64,000 nt of DNA, taken from NCBI GenBank assembly GCA_003952965.2, contig RXIC02000491.1, positions 49,578 to 113,577 of the forward strand, read 5' to 3'. Positions within the stretch are counted from its first letter, which is position 1. Every line of letters begins with the position of its first letter. The notes under the pieces were generated by a model. It saw nothing but the letters and a program-made list of their open reading frames with translations. It made no database searches and was not told where the DNA came from. The stretch is from Morella rubra (taxonomy: Eukaryota > Streptophyta > Magnoliopsida > Fagales > Myricaceae). A program made the position numbers and the translations under genes. Of this stretch, positions 55,851 to 64,000 are shown in pieces.

Positions 55851-57947
55851 ATGCTAAGTATAGGACAATCGGATGGAAATAAAAGAGGATTAGGTTTTGA
55901 TCATACTACAGCAGCATCTACATCCTCAAACAAGGTAGTTTTTATGCCATCTACCCAGAAAATTCAGAGTGCACCCGCACCTCAAGTGAAGGTAAACAAG
56001 GTAGTCACTTCTCAAGCTCCTGTTTTGTTTAAATCTAAGTTTTCCAGATTTATTCCTAAGTGTTTTCATTGTGGTAAAGTTGTGCCTAAATGTTTTGATC
56101 TCTTGAGAAATGGAAAAAGACCTGTTTCTTCATTTTCAAATAATATATCTAAGGCTGAATTTGATAAGTTGCTGAGTCAAGTAAGCATGTTATCTAACAA
56201 ATTCAAATTATAAATCAAAAGCTAAGTCCTGCTATTAATCAAAAGTTAGTTTGGAAAAAGAAAGAGACTAACTCTTGTTTTGTAGCACATATTGCCTTAA
56301 AGGCAAAAAAGTATTTGGTACCTTGACAGCGGCTGCTCAAAACACATGTGTGGAGATAAAAGTCTCTTCACAACTTTTAAAGATAGCAAAGGAGGTGCTG
56401 TAACTTTTGGAGATGGAAACAAGTCTGAAATTCTTGGTAAAGGATCTATAACTCTCCCTGGCAATTTGATTTTTAATGATGTGTTCTATGTGCAAGGTTT
56501 AAAATCGAATTTATTAAGCATAAGTCAGATATGTGATGCTGGTCTTGATGTTAAATTCACCAAAAATAATTGTTCGGTGATTGATTCTAAAGGTAAATCC
56601 ATTTTTAGTGGAACTCGTACATCGGATAATTGTTATGGACTAGTTATTAATGCTGATGTATCATGTAATAGTTCAAAAATTGATATATCCCAACTTTGGC
56701 ATCAAAGATTAGGTCACTTAAATTATAGAGACTTATCGAACATTTCTAGTATAGTTGATGGTGTTCCTAAATTAGCTAAGATAGTTGACAAAGTTTGTGG
56801 ACCATGTCAACTTGGCAAACAAGTTAGAACATCTCATAAGAAGACAACTAATATTCGTACTTCAAAATGTTTAGAATTATTGCATATGGACTTAATGGGG
56901 CCAACAAGGACTGAAAGTCTTGGTGGCAGAAAATACATACTTGTTGTAGTAGATGATTTCTCCAGGTATACCTGGATTGAGTTACTAAGAGACAAGTCTG
57001 AAACCTTTGAGAAGGTTAAAAGACTTTGTAATCGTTTGCAAAATGAACAAGGATGTAAAATTTTAAGAATTCAAAGTGACCATGGGACAGAGTTCGATAA
57101 TTCAAGCTTACAAACATTTTGCCATGAAGAAGGAATACATAAAGAATTTTCAGCACCCATTACTCCACAGCAAAACGGAGTAGTAGAAAGGAAAAACCGA
57201 GTTCTTCAAGAAATGGCTCGGGTTATGCTTCATAGTAAAAGTATTGCCCAAAAATTTTGGGGTGAAGCAATAAACACTGCATGTCATATTATAAATCATG
57301 TCTATCTTCGTCCTAAAACTCATAAAACGCCTTATGAAATATGGTATGGAAAAAGACCTACAGTGAAGTATTTTAAAATATTTGGTAGTAAGTGTTACAT
57401 TCTACGTGATAGAGAAAACTTAGGTAAATTTGACACACGTAGTGATGAAGGAATATTTTTAGGATATTCATCATCGAGTAGGGCTTATCGAGTTTTTAAT
57501 CTACATACTCTCACTGTTATGGAAACCATTAATGTTAAAATAGATGATGATTTATATGATGCTACTAACCTGAATGAGCTTGAGAATACTGTTGAGAAAC
57601 AAGAAAATCAGGTTGAAGAAGAGCATGAAGCTACAGAGCATTCAGAATTAACTGAGGAAAATAATGATCAAGTTGACACAGAGTCTGATGGAAACAAAGA
57701 CTCTGACTCTGATGAAGCTAAAGAACCCTCTTCACGAGTGAAACTCAATCATCCTAAACAAAATGTCATTGGTCAGATGAATGAAGGTATGAGGTTAAGA
57801 GGTAGAGTTCTAAACCAAATTTCATATTCATGCTATGTGTCTTTGGTTGAACAGAAAAATATTAATGAGGCTTTAAAGGATGAATGTTGGGTTAATGCCA
57901 TGCATGAAGAGCTAAATCAATTCATTAGGAATGATGTGTGGTTTTAG
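55851..57947 (+). pseudogene. Copia pol: gag-pre-integrase and integrase
   Basis: A spacer frame (55851-56213) with a degenerate knuckle (CFHCGKVVPKCF) is followed by a frame at 56346-57947. This has the end of the protease/pre-integrase region (SNLLSISQICDAGLDVKF), the HHCC zinc domain (HQRLGHLNYRDLS, CGPCQLGK), and an integrase core with Asp in LLHMDLMGP, Asp in QSDHGTEF and Glu in NGVVERKNR (the DDE set), then the KTPYEIWYGKRP block. The frame ends at VWF where one base is missing before the RT (LVPRP). The integrase core itself looks undamaged. Confidence 0.88.
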
Positions 57948-58786
57948 TACCTAGACCTACTAATAACAATATTATTGACAAAATGGATCTATAAGAACAA
58001 ATCTGATGAAAATGGTGTAGTCGTTAGAAATAAAGCCCGCTTGTAGCTCAAGGCTACTCTCAAATAGAAGGCATTGATTTCGATGAAACGTTTGCACCAG
58101 TAGCAAGATTAGAATCCATTCGAATTTTATTAGCCATATCTTGTTCAATGGGCTTTAAATTATATCAAATAGATGTAAAATCCGCATTTTTAAATGGTAT
58201 TCTGCAAGAAGAAGTGTTTGTAGAACAACCAAAAGGGTTTATAGATCCTAAGTATCCTAAGTATCCTAATCATGTTTTCAAGCTTAAGAAAGCTCTCTAT
58301 GGGTTAAAACAAGCTCCTAGAGCTTGGTACGAAAGATTAACCACATATTTGCTTGAAAAAGGATTTGATAGAGGAGGTGCTGATCGCACTCTCTTTATAA
58401 AGAAAACTAACAAACATCTTATAATAGCTCAAATATATGTAGATGATATAGTGTTCGGTTCACCAAAAGAGTCACTTGCTAATGAGTTTGCAGAATCCAT
58501 GAAAAAGGAATTTGAAATGAGTATGGTAGGTGAATTACATTATTTTCTAGGACTGCAAATTAAACAATGCAAGGAAGGGCTGTTTATCTCTCAGTCAAAA
58601 TATGCAAAGAACTTAGTAAAACGTTTTGGTTTAGACAGTAAGAAGCATACCAAGGTACCAATGAATACCTCGGTAAAATTGAGTGCTGATTCTAATGGTA
58701 AAGATGTTGCTCATACCTTGTATCGTAGTATAATAGGAAGTTTATTATACTTAACTGCTAGAGACCAGATATATCTTTTAGTGTAG
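57948..58786 (+). pseudogene. Copia pol: reverse transcriptase
   Basis: RT domain in broken frames. The first part (KWIYKNKSDENGVVVRNKARL) is cut by a one-base loss giving TAG near 58044, then GYSQIEGIDFDETFAPVARL continues. 58148-58786 is open, with the Copia RT hallmarks QIDVKSAFLNG, ALYGLKQAPRAWYERL and the catalytic YVDDIVFGSP, ending at a TAG where the family motif SRPDIMFSV-like is mutated (ARDQIYLLV). Confidence 0.88.
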
Positions 58787-59353
58787 GGTGTAGGGATTTG
58801 TGCTAGATTTCAAGCAAATCCCAAAGAATCTCATATGGATGCAGTGAAGAAAATAATTCGCTATGTTAATGGTACTATTGATTATGGTATTTGGTACTCT
58901 AAAGAATCTAACACTCATTTAGTAGGATATACTGATGCTGACTGGGCAGGAAATTCAGATGATAGAAAAAGTACTTCAGGTGGATGTTTCTACTTGGGCA
59001 CTAATTTGGTTGCTTGGCTTAGTAAGAAGCAAAGTTTCATATCTTTGTCTACTGCTGAGGCCGAATATATAGCCATGGGTAGTTGTTGTACACAACTCTT
59101 ATGGATGAAACAAATGCTCTATGATTATGACATTCGTCAAGATTCTATGCTTGTTTATTGTGATAATACGAGTGCAATCAATATTTCTAAAAATCCTGTA
59201 CAGCACTCAAGAACAAAGCATATAGACATTAGGCATCACTTTATACGTGACTTAGTAGAAAAACAAGTTATTTCTATTGAACATGTACCTACAGAAAATC
59301 AACTTGCTGATTTATTTACAAAACCACTTGATTCGGCAAGATTTGAATTTTAA
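58787..59353 (+). pseudogene. Copia pol: RNase H
   Basis: Continues the polyprotein in frame after the TAG. Family landmarks are GYTDADWAGNSDDRKSTSG, SLSTAEAEYIAM, VYCDNTSAINI, HSRTKHIDIRHHFIRD and QLADLFTKPLD, the usual Copia C-terminus, ending at TAA. The catalytic Asp/Glu positions (DADWAG, AEAEY, CDNTSA) are present. Confidence 0.88.
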
Positions 59354-59504
59354 GGCAAGCTGTTGGTATTTGTCAAATGCCTTAAAAATAATTCAGCTTT
59401 ATTTAATGTACTAGTCAATCAATCTTTGCTTAGGAAGTTAAATAATTTTTCACCATCTATTATGTTATAAAAATGTTCTATGTCTTATGTTGGAGTGGCT
59501 TTTA

Positions 59505-59990
59505 AAAAGTGATGACCGGGGATAAGCTCTGTAAGCCAGGATAAACACGGGGCCTGGGCTGACCGGGATGAACGGGACAAGCCCGGTAATACAGGAAGAG
59601 ACCTGTATTGATAGGATGCCCGGGGACAAAGGTGTGATACAGGGCAGTTCCGCAAGGCCGGGTGTGTTTTAAAAGAAAAGCCCGGTCAAACAGGCGCTTA
59701 AATGCCAGGGGAAAAGCCCAGTAAGACAGCCGCTAAAATGCCCGGGAGATAGGTAAGTCAGGGGTATGCCCGGGATGACAGGGACAAGCGCATGTATGCC
59801 CGGGAAGACAGGTAAGTCAGGGAGCTTTTATGCCCGGGATGGCCGAGGACCAGCACCTGTATGCCGGGATGACTGGGGACAAGCCCAGTACAACAGGGCA
59901 GACCTGTTTGCCTGGGATGACCGGGGACAGGACAGGCAGGCTCCTCTAGGCGTTGAGATATCTCGGGATGCCCTGTATGCTCGGGGTATT
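59505..59990. repeat. GC-rich degenerate repeat tract between pol and env-like ORF
   Basis: About 480 bases rich in GGG/CCC in an otherwise AT-rich element. A core like TGCCCGGGATGACAGGGACA followed by AGCCCAGTA or CACCTGTA recurs about ten or more times at irregular spacing, for example near 59560, 59625, 59738, 59766, 59796, 59830, 59861 and 59911. CCCGGG palindromes recur within it. It is non-coding as far as I can see. Sireviruses are known to carry an extended region here; the function is unknown. Confidence 0.8.
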
Positions 59991-59999
59991 TTGTCTAGA

Positions 60000-60631
60000 C
60001 TCCATGTACTTAAAATATGTTTTTGTCTTTTTGTTCTTTTTACATCAATTTCCCATTATGTCCTTAATGAACCCACTAACCCTACGTCTTGCCGATACTT
60101 TCTTTGGCTTCCCTCGTCTCTGCGCCGCTCATCTCCATTTTCTCTAGTGCCGCTTACCCCACTTCTCCCTTTGTTTGAATCTTTCCCCACCACTTTGTTT
60201 AAGCATCTCTTAAGTCCACGACAAGGTACAAATCTCTCTCTCTCTCATTTTATATTGACTAAATGCGAGTTTTATGATTACTTGTGGTCCCGAAATCAGT
60301 TCGGGTTGTCTCCTAGTTAATGGGTTTTGTATTTTCTTGACTTATTGCATGTGCTTCTCACTCTATTACATGGATTTGTTACTCTAGCTTACACTTGTGC
60401 CATTATTTGGTAAATATAAAAACTAGGTTTTCAAAATTTTCCCATTTGCAATATTGGACATCTAAGTTTCGGTAACCCTGTAAGCATATATTTAATGGGT
60501 CATTCATCATATGTTGCTTTATCAATTTTTAGTTCAACATTATTTACATACATGTGTCCTGAAAGGGCTATATTACTAAAAAAAAATTTACAAAAATTTA
60601 TTGTTGAGCTCATATAAATAGTTTTTCACAG
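60000..60631. other. Internal spacer of the Sirevirus element
   Basis: AT-rich DNA with a (TC)n run near 60234-60246. No domain is visible in the short frames. It separates the GC-rich repeats from the env-like ORF and may carry the leader or splice signals of a subgenomic transcript, which I cannot verify. Confidence 0.4.
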
Positions 60632-61919
60632 ATGGCTCGAGTAAAACATGCAGCAGTGAAGAATGCTCAGAAAAGGCCAGCCTCTCCTGCCAAATCATCT
60701 CATAAACAACCTGGCTCTCCCGTGCTTGAACCAGTCTCCAAACGAACTAAGAGCCAAGTGGCTCAAAGCTCATCTCGCTATTTAAAGGAAAGGAAAAACA
60801 ACGTGATGCTTCACCTGACAATGTACCTGCTTCAAAGTTCTTAATGCTGATGCCGAGTCACATTATACAAAGAAATTCAGCACAAAGGGTGTCATATTGG
60901 AGAGGGAAGTCCTTCTAGATGAATTGACGCATTTAAGGTTTTCAGACAAAATTGTGTCCAGAGGATGGGAAGGCCTCCTCACCAAACTGATTCCTCCCTC
61001 TGAGGAGGTGGTAAGAGAATTTTACTCCAACATTCATGCCATTTCTGATACAAATTCATTTGCATTTACTTTCGTGGAACCTTTCTAGATGTTCATCCCT
61101 CTTTCCTTGCACAATGCCTAGGTATCCCTAGGGTAATCGTCCTGTATTCCCTTATACTGCATCTGCCCGACCTTCACTAGTACCATGGCCACATTATTTG
61201 CTGATAAGAACATGTGCTTTACAGCCAAAGAGTTTAATTCTAAACTCTTTTCTGCCGAAAATCAAATTATTAGTAGAATTGTCTCTACTAATATATTTCC
61301 TACCAAGTCCTTATCCCAATTATCATATGAACGCATGCGTTTTCTATATGCGTTTTTAGTAAATGACAGCATTGATTTGCCCTCACACATATGTGCTCAT
61401 ATGATAAAGGTATTTCAGTCTAACTCCACCACAAGTTTACTGCCATATCCCTGCCTCATCATGAAATTTCTGAGTTCAAGTTGTATTACCATCCCTCGCA
61501 ATGAGCCCCGCTTGAAACTTGCTCAACCTCTGGGGCCTACTACCTTGAACCAGAGCAAATCTCATCGTGGCCCTAAAAAATCCTTTTCCTCCCCTAGTCA
61601 AGGCCCCATGCGATCTGATATGAGTTATATTGTTAAGGCTTTGCAACTGCTCACTGAGAGGTCAAATACTTCTTCCTCTGTACAATCTTCCTTGCTTGCC
61701 ACCCAACAGACCATGAAACTTACCTTGTCCAAAGTGCTGAATGATGTAGCAACTATACGTAAGCATTTGAATGTGGTGGGCACTCAAGGTGCCTCGAGTA
61801 TGGCTGGAGGTGTTGAGGACCCTGACCGTTCTGACTCGCCCTTGGATGACGAGGACGACGAACTCTCTGCTGGCGCGGCTACTGCTCATTCCCTTTCTGA
61901 TGCTGACGACTCTGCCTAG
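60632..61919 (+). pseudogene. Sirevirus env-like / plant transposon protein ORF
   Basis: An extra ORF in the sense direction after pol. It opens MARVKHAAVKNAQKRPASPA with a basic Ser/Pro-rich head, shifts frame near 60835, and continues GVILEREVLLDELTHLRFSD and RGWEGLLTKLIPPSEEVVRE. It breaks again after FVEPF and resumes at 61185-61919 (FTAKEFNSKLFS, LSQLSYERMRFLYAFLV, ICAHMIKVFQ), ending in a Ser-rich and acidic tail (DDEDDELSAGA). The RGWE...VREFY pattern is that of the plant-transposon-associated protein domain, the product usually labelled env-like in Sireviruses. No clear membrane segment is seen in this copy. Two or more frameshifts make it non-functional. Confidence 0.7.
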
Positions 61920-62603
61920 TTCTCCTTGGCTCCCTTCTTGACAAAAAGGGAGTAATTATCTGTTGATCTGTTGCACGTTGTGTTGAACTTTTATTGTTCC
62001 TTATGTTTTGTTGAACCTTTATTATCCTTATGTTTTATTCCTATGTTATATGTTGTTCTTATAAACTAGTTGGTTGGGATTATAACTGAGTTGGATTGTT
62101 GGATTGATGGAGTGTTGGATTGCCCGATTATGAAGTGGATACATTTTGGTTGTGGAGTTTAGAAGTGTCTATTTCACTTGTGATTGGTATTGTGGGAAGT
62201 ATATGAGTTCTTTATTTTGCTGACTTGCTGCATTGGATTGATTAGCATGAGGTGTTGATTATAATCTTGCTTATATTGAATAAACATGCTAACACATAGG
62301 GGGAGAGTCCTTCTATCCTCTCTCTATCTTGGAAGGGATACTAGTCTCAGGGGAGAGAAGTATTCCTAAAAATGTATAATTAACTCCTATTGCTTTGATG
62401 TTAATTTTAATCTAATAAGATTAAAGATTGTGTTTTGCTGAGTTGTTTGCTGCAGGTATTTGGAAATCTCAGGAATTTATAGAATAGCTATGATAGAGTT
62501 CATAGGCTTGTCATATGTAAATGGTTCTGTGGTGGTGATCAACAGAATCCATGTCCTTGGGGTTGGATTTTTGTTTGTCATGAAGTTAGCCAAAGGGGGA
62601 GAT
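61920..62603 (+). other. Region of multiple polypurine tracts before the 3' LTR
   Basis: Non-coding. Purine runs resembling PPTs occur at about 61945 (ACAAAAAGGGAG), 62297 (AGGGGGAGAG), 62350 (AGGGGAGAGAAG), and finally 62591-62602 (AAAGGGGGAGA), next to the LTR. Serial PPT-like motifs are a reported hallmark of Sireviruses; the last is the likely functional one. Confidence 0.7.
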
Positions 62604-63772
62604 TGTTAGGGAATATTTTAGTTGGCTATACTTCACATGTAATTTAGTTTATTTCCTGAGATATTAAGGTGTTTCGAAGCTTCTATGAAGAATTGAAGAT
62701 AGAAGTAAAAAGCTGAGTTTTTACCCAGAAATGTCAAGTTAGCTGGAAGTCAGACGCAAGTTAGACAGAAGCGCGATTTGGGGCACTGCAGTAACAGAAG
62801 TTGGTTAGTCCGTTTATAACTAAATGGATGACGTCATGAAAGACCCAAAAAGCCTTGGACCTTCCACTAAAACCGTTAGTCACCCAGAGCTTATAACTCC
62901 CTTATTCTATTACGAAACTTGTTAGAAAAATCAAGAAATACCGTGCCTTCTACGTGAAACTTTCTCTTGCATATTTCTGCCCCTTTTTCTGAGCCTTCGT
63001 GTGTATGAACTGAGAATGGAGCCTTGAAGATAAAACCCCTCTCTTTAGGATTCTTAGTTCAATAGATTGATCACCTGGTTATTTCCCCAAAAGAGATTCA
63101 AGACTTTCGGAGGTTGCTGAAATCTTGAAGGTCCAAGTGCCAAGTTCGTGCGTTTGCTGTTGTTGCGAGTTCGCAATGGAGGACGGCAAGGTATGAATAG
63201 CTAGGTAAAGGTAGTTAGCTTTTTGAATGGATGAGAGGTTCTCATTCCCTGCATTGGAGCAGATCCGAATGGTGTAGTTCGGGTAAGAAAACAAGTGTGT
63301 TAGACTAGGATATTGGGTATTCTTGAGTCTATGGATCACCTTGTATTTCGAGTTTGAAAAGCTAGTGAAATCGTTACCTGGCCTACGGGCCCGGAGAGTT
63401 TTTCTCTCTTGGAATTTGTTTCCAAGAGATTTTCTCTTCGTAACCAAAAGATTTGTGTCTTTGTGTGGTGATTGATCTGTTAATTATTGTTCTTGATTAA
63501 AGTGTTAATAATCGTGAACTACAAACTGAATTTTCAGGTGTTCTTGTTTTGAAAGAATCTTGAATATAGATTCGAACTTAATTGATTTACTGTCTGTTGG
63601 ATTATTTGCATTGCTGTAAAACGTGTGGGTATTGAACTTACTGATCTGGTTTGTGTAGTTTGTGTAGAAAACGTATTGTTAAATTGAAAAGATTTAAAGT
63701 TTAAGCTGCAGAACCTATTCACCCCCTCTAGGTTCAGTTGTTGACGTATTGAGTCTTAAATAATTCCGTTAA
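62604..63772 (+). repeat. 3' LTR of the Sirevirus element
   Basis: 1169 bp, begins TGTTAGGGAA directly after the polypurine tract. Its last two bases are AA instead of CA (compare TTCCGTTCA in the 5' LTR), just before the TTTAT target duplication. Confidence 0.92.
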
Positions 63773-63777
63773 TTTAT

Positions 63778-64000
63778 ACCTAAGATCCATTTATAGCTAG
63801 CTTTGTCCCTGCTCTAGAGGGGAGAAGCAGCTTGCTAGGCTGGCTTTTACTTTCCCCACTAGGAGAGTTATAACTAGTAGAAATTTGCATTAGGAGTACT
63901 ACTGAGGTCTCCAATACAATGACTGTTTGTCCTATAGTACTACATGATTTCATCAGATCTTTTCGTAACAATATGTCTTCTAGAACACATTCAAATTTCA
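63778..64000. other. Right flank of the retrotransposon
   Basis: Host DNA beyond the target duplication. A minus-strand frame (63780-63971) is Ser-rich (SYNSPSGESKSQPSKLLLPS) and could be part of a gene cut by the window edge, but I do not recognise it and do not call it. Confidence 0.35.

Larger units (their letters stand above)
52988..63777 (+). mobile_element. Sirevirus-type Ty1/Copia LTR retrotransposon with env-like ORF
   Basis: A structurally complete element, 52993-63772, flanked by the 5-bp duplication TTTAT at 52988-52992 and 63773-63777. Order: 5' LTR, PBS, gag, integrase, RT, RNase H, long spacer with GC-rich repeats, env-like ORF, several polypurine tracts, 3' LTR. Integrase before RT defines Copia. 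The extra ORF after pol, long spacer and multiple polypurine tracts point to the Sirevirus (SIRE/Maximus) lineage. Every coding region carries frameshifts or stops, so it is non-autonomous. The two LTRs differ by only a low percentage over the parts compared by eye, implying fairly recent insertion. Confidence 0.9.

Noticed and set aside
63780..63971. Ser-rich minus-strand frame at the right edge
   Set aside because: Possibly part of a gene beyond the window, but too short and unrecognised to call.
1..64000. tRNA, rRNA, CRISPR or prokaryotic operon
   Set aside because: No cloverleaf with a proper TTCGA loop, no rRNA core sequence and no regular spacer-repeat array was seen. The periodic repeats at 59.5 kb are degenerate and irregularly spaced, inside a retroelement.

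Overview
This is a stretch of nuclear DNA from a flowering plant, almost certainly a eudicot and perhaps a woody one. The evidence is spliced genes with GT-AG introns, AT-rich intergenic DNA, TATAAATA promoters, plant-specific families (DUF247, neprosin/DUF239, thaumatin-like, WAK-ligand-type glycine-rich proteins) and plant retroelements. No bacterial operon, CRISPR array, rRNA or convincing tRNA gene was seen. The 99 Ns at 39262-39360 are an assembly gap.

Layout. 1-91 is a scrap of endogenous pararetrovirus reverse transcriptase. 0.7-8.7 kb is a DUF247 cluster on the minus strand: a frameshifted pseudogene (724-2132), a short 5' remnant (about 4.9-5.1 kb) and one intact single-exon gene (7191-8717). 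12.6-14.5 kb holds an inverted duplication of a small one-pass membrane protein gene (intact 13999-14328, truncated 12876-13004) among degenerate direct repeats. 16815-19934 is a seven-exon neprosin-family gene whose exons all join in phase (399 aa). 21398-25594 is a minus-strand, eight-exon, three-KH-domain RNA-binding protein gene whose start is missing: its first exon runs straight into a 5'-truncated thaumatin-like gene on the other strand. 25.6-39.26 kb is a thaumatin-like protein (TLP) array with at least four copies. All are damaged, and a fifth promoter runs into the N gap. A 511-bp Mutator-type MITE with a perfect 9-bp target duplication sits inside the array.

After the gap, 39.4-42.0 kb is a rearranged minus-strand caulimovirid (florendovirus-like) insertion: a promoter with TATA box and three TGACGT motifs, a second ORF of unknown function, RNase H, an RT fragment and a misplaced ORF2 piece. 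45.3-52.4 kb is a glycine-rich protein (GRP) array: two intact two-exon secreted GRPs with a cysteine-rich tail (45368-46142, 49540-50358), a promoter-to-exon-2 deletion pseudogene (47.4 kb) and a duplicated half exon (52068-52329). 52993-63772 is a structurally complete but mutated Copia element of Sirevirus type, with matching LTRs, a TTTAT target duplication, PBS, gag, integrase, RT, RNase H, an unusual GC-rich repeat tract, an env-like extra ORF and several polypurine tracts.

The common theme is local duplication and decay of secreted or membrane gene families with suspected roles in defence or the cell surface (DUF247, TLP, GRP, neprosin), mixed with retroelements. The genes that look able to make protein are the intact DUF247, the neprosin-family gene, the 109-aa membrane protein and GRP copies 1 and 3. 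I see no wholly new molecular system. The most notable points are the KH/TLP head-to-head breakpoint, the frameshift shared by two TLP copies, the GC-rich repeat tract and env-like ORF of the Sirevirus, and the GRP-exon-plus-LTR duplication.
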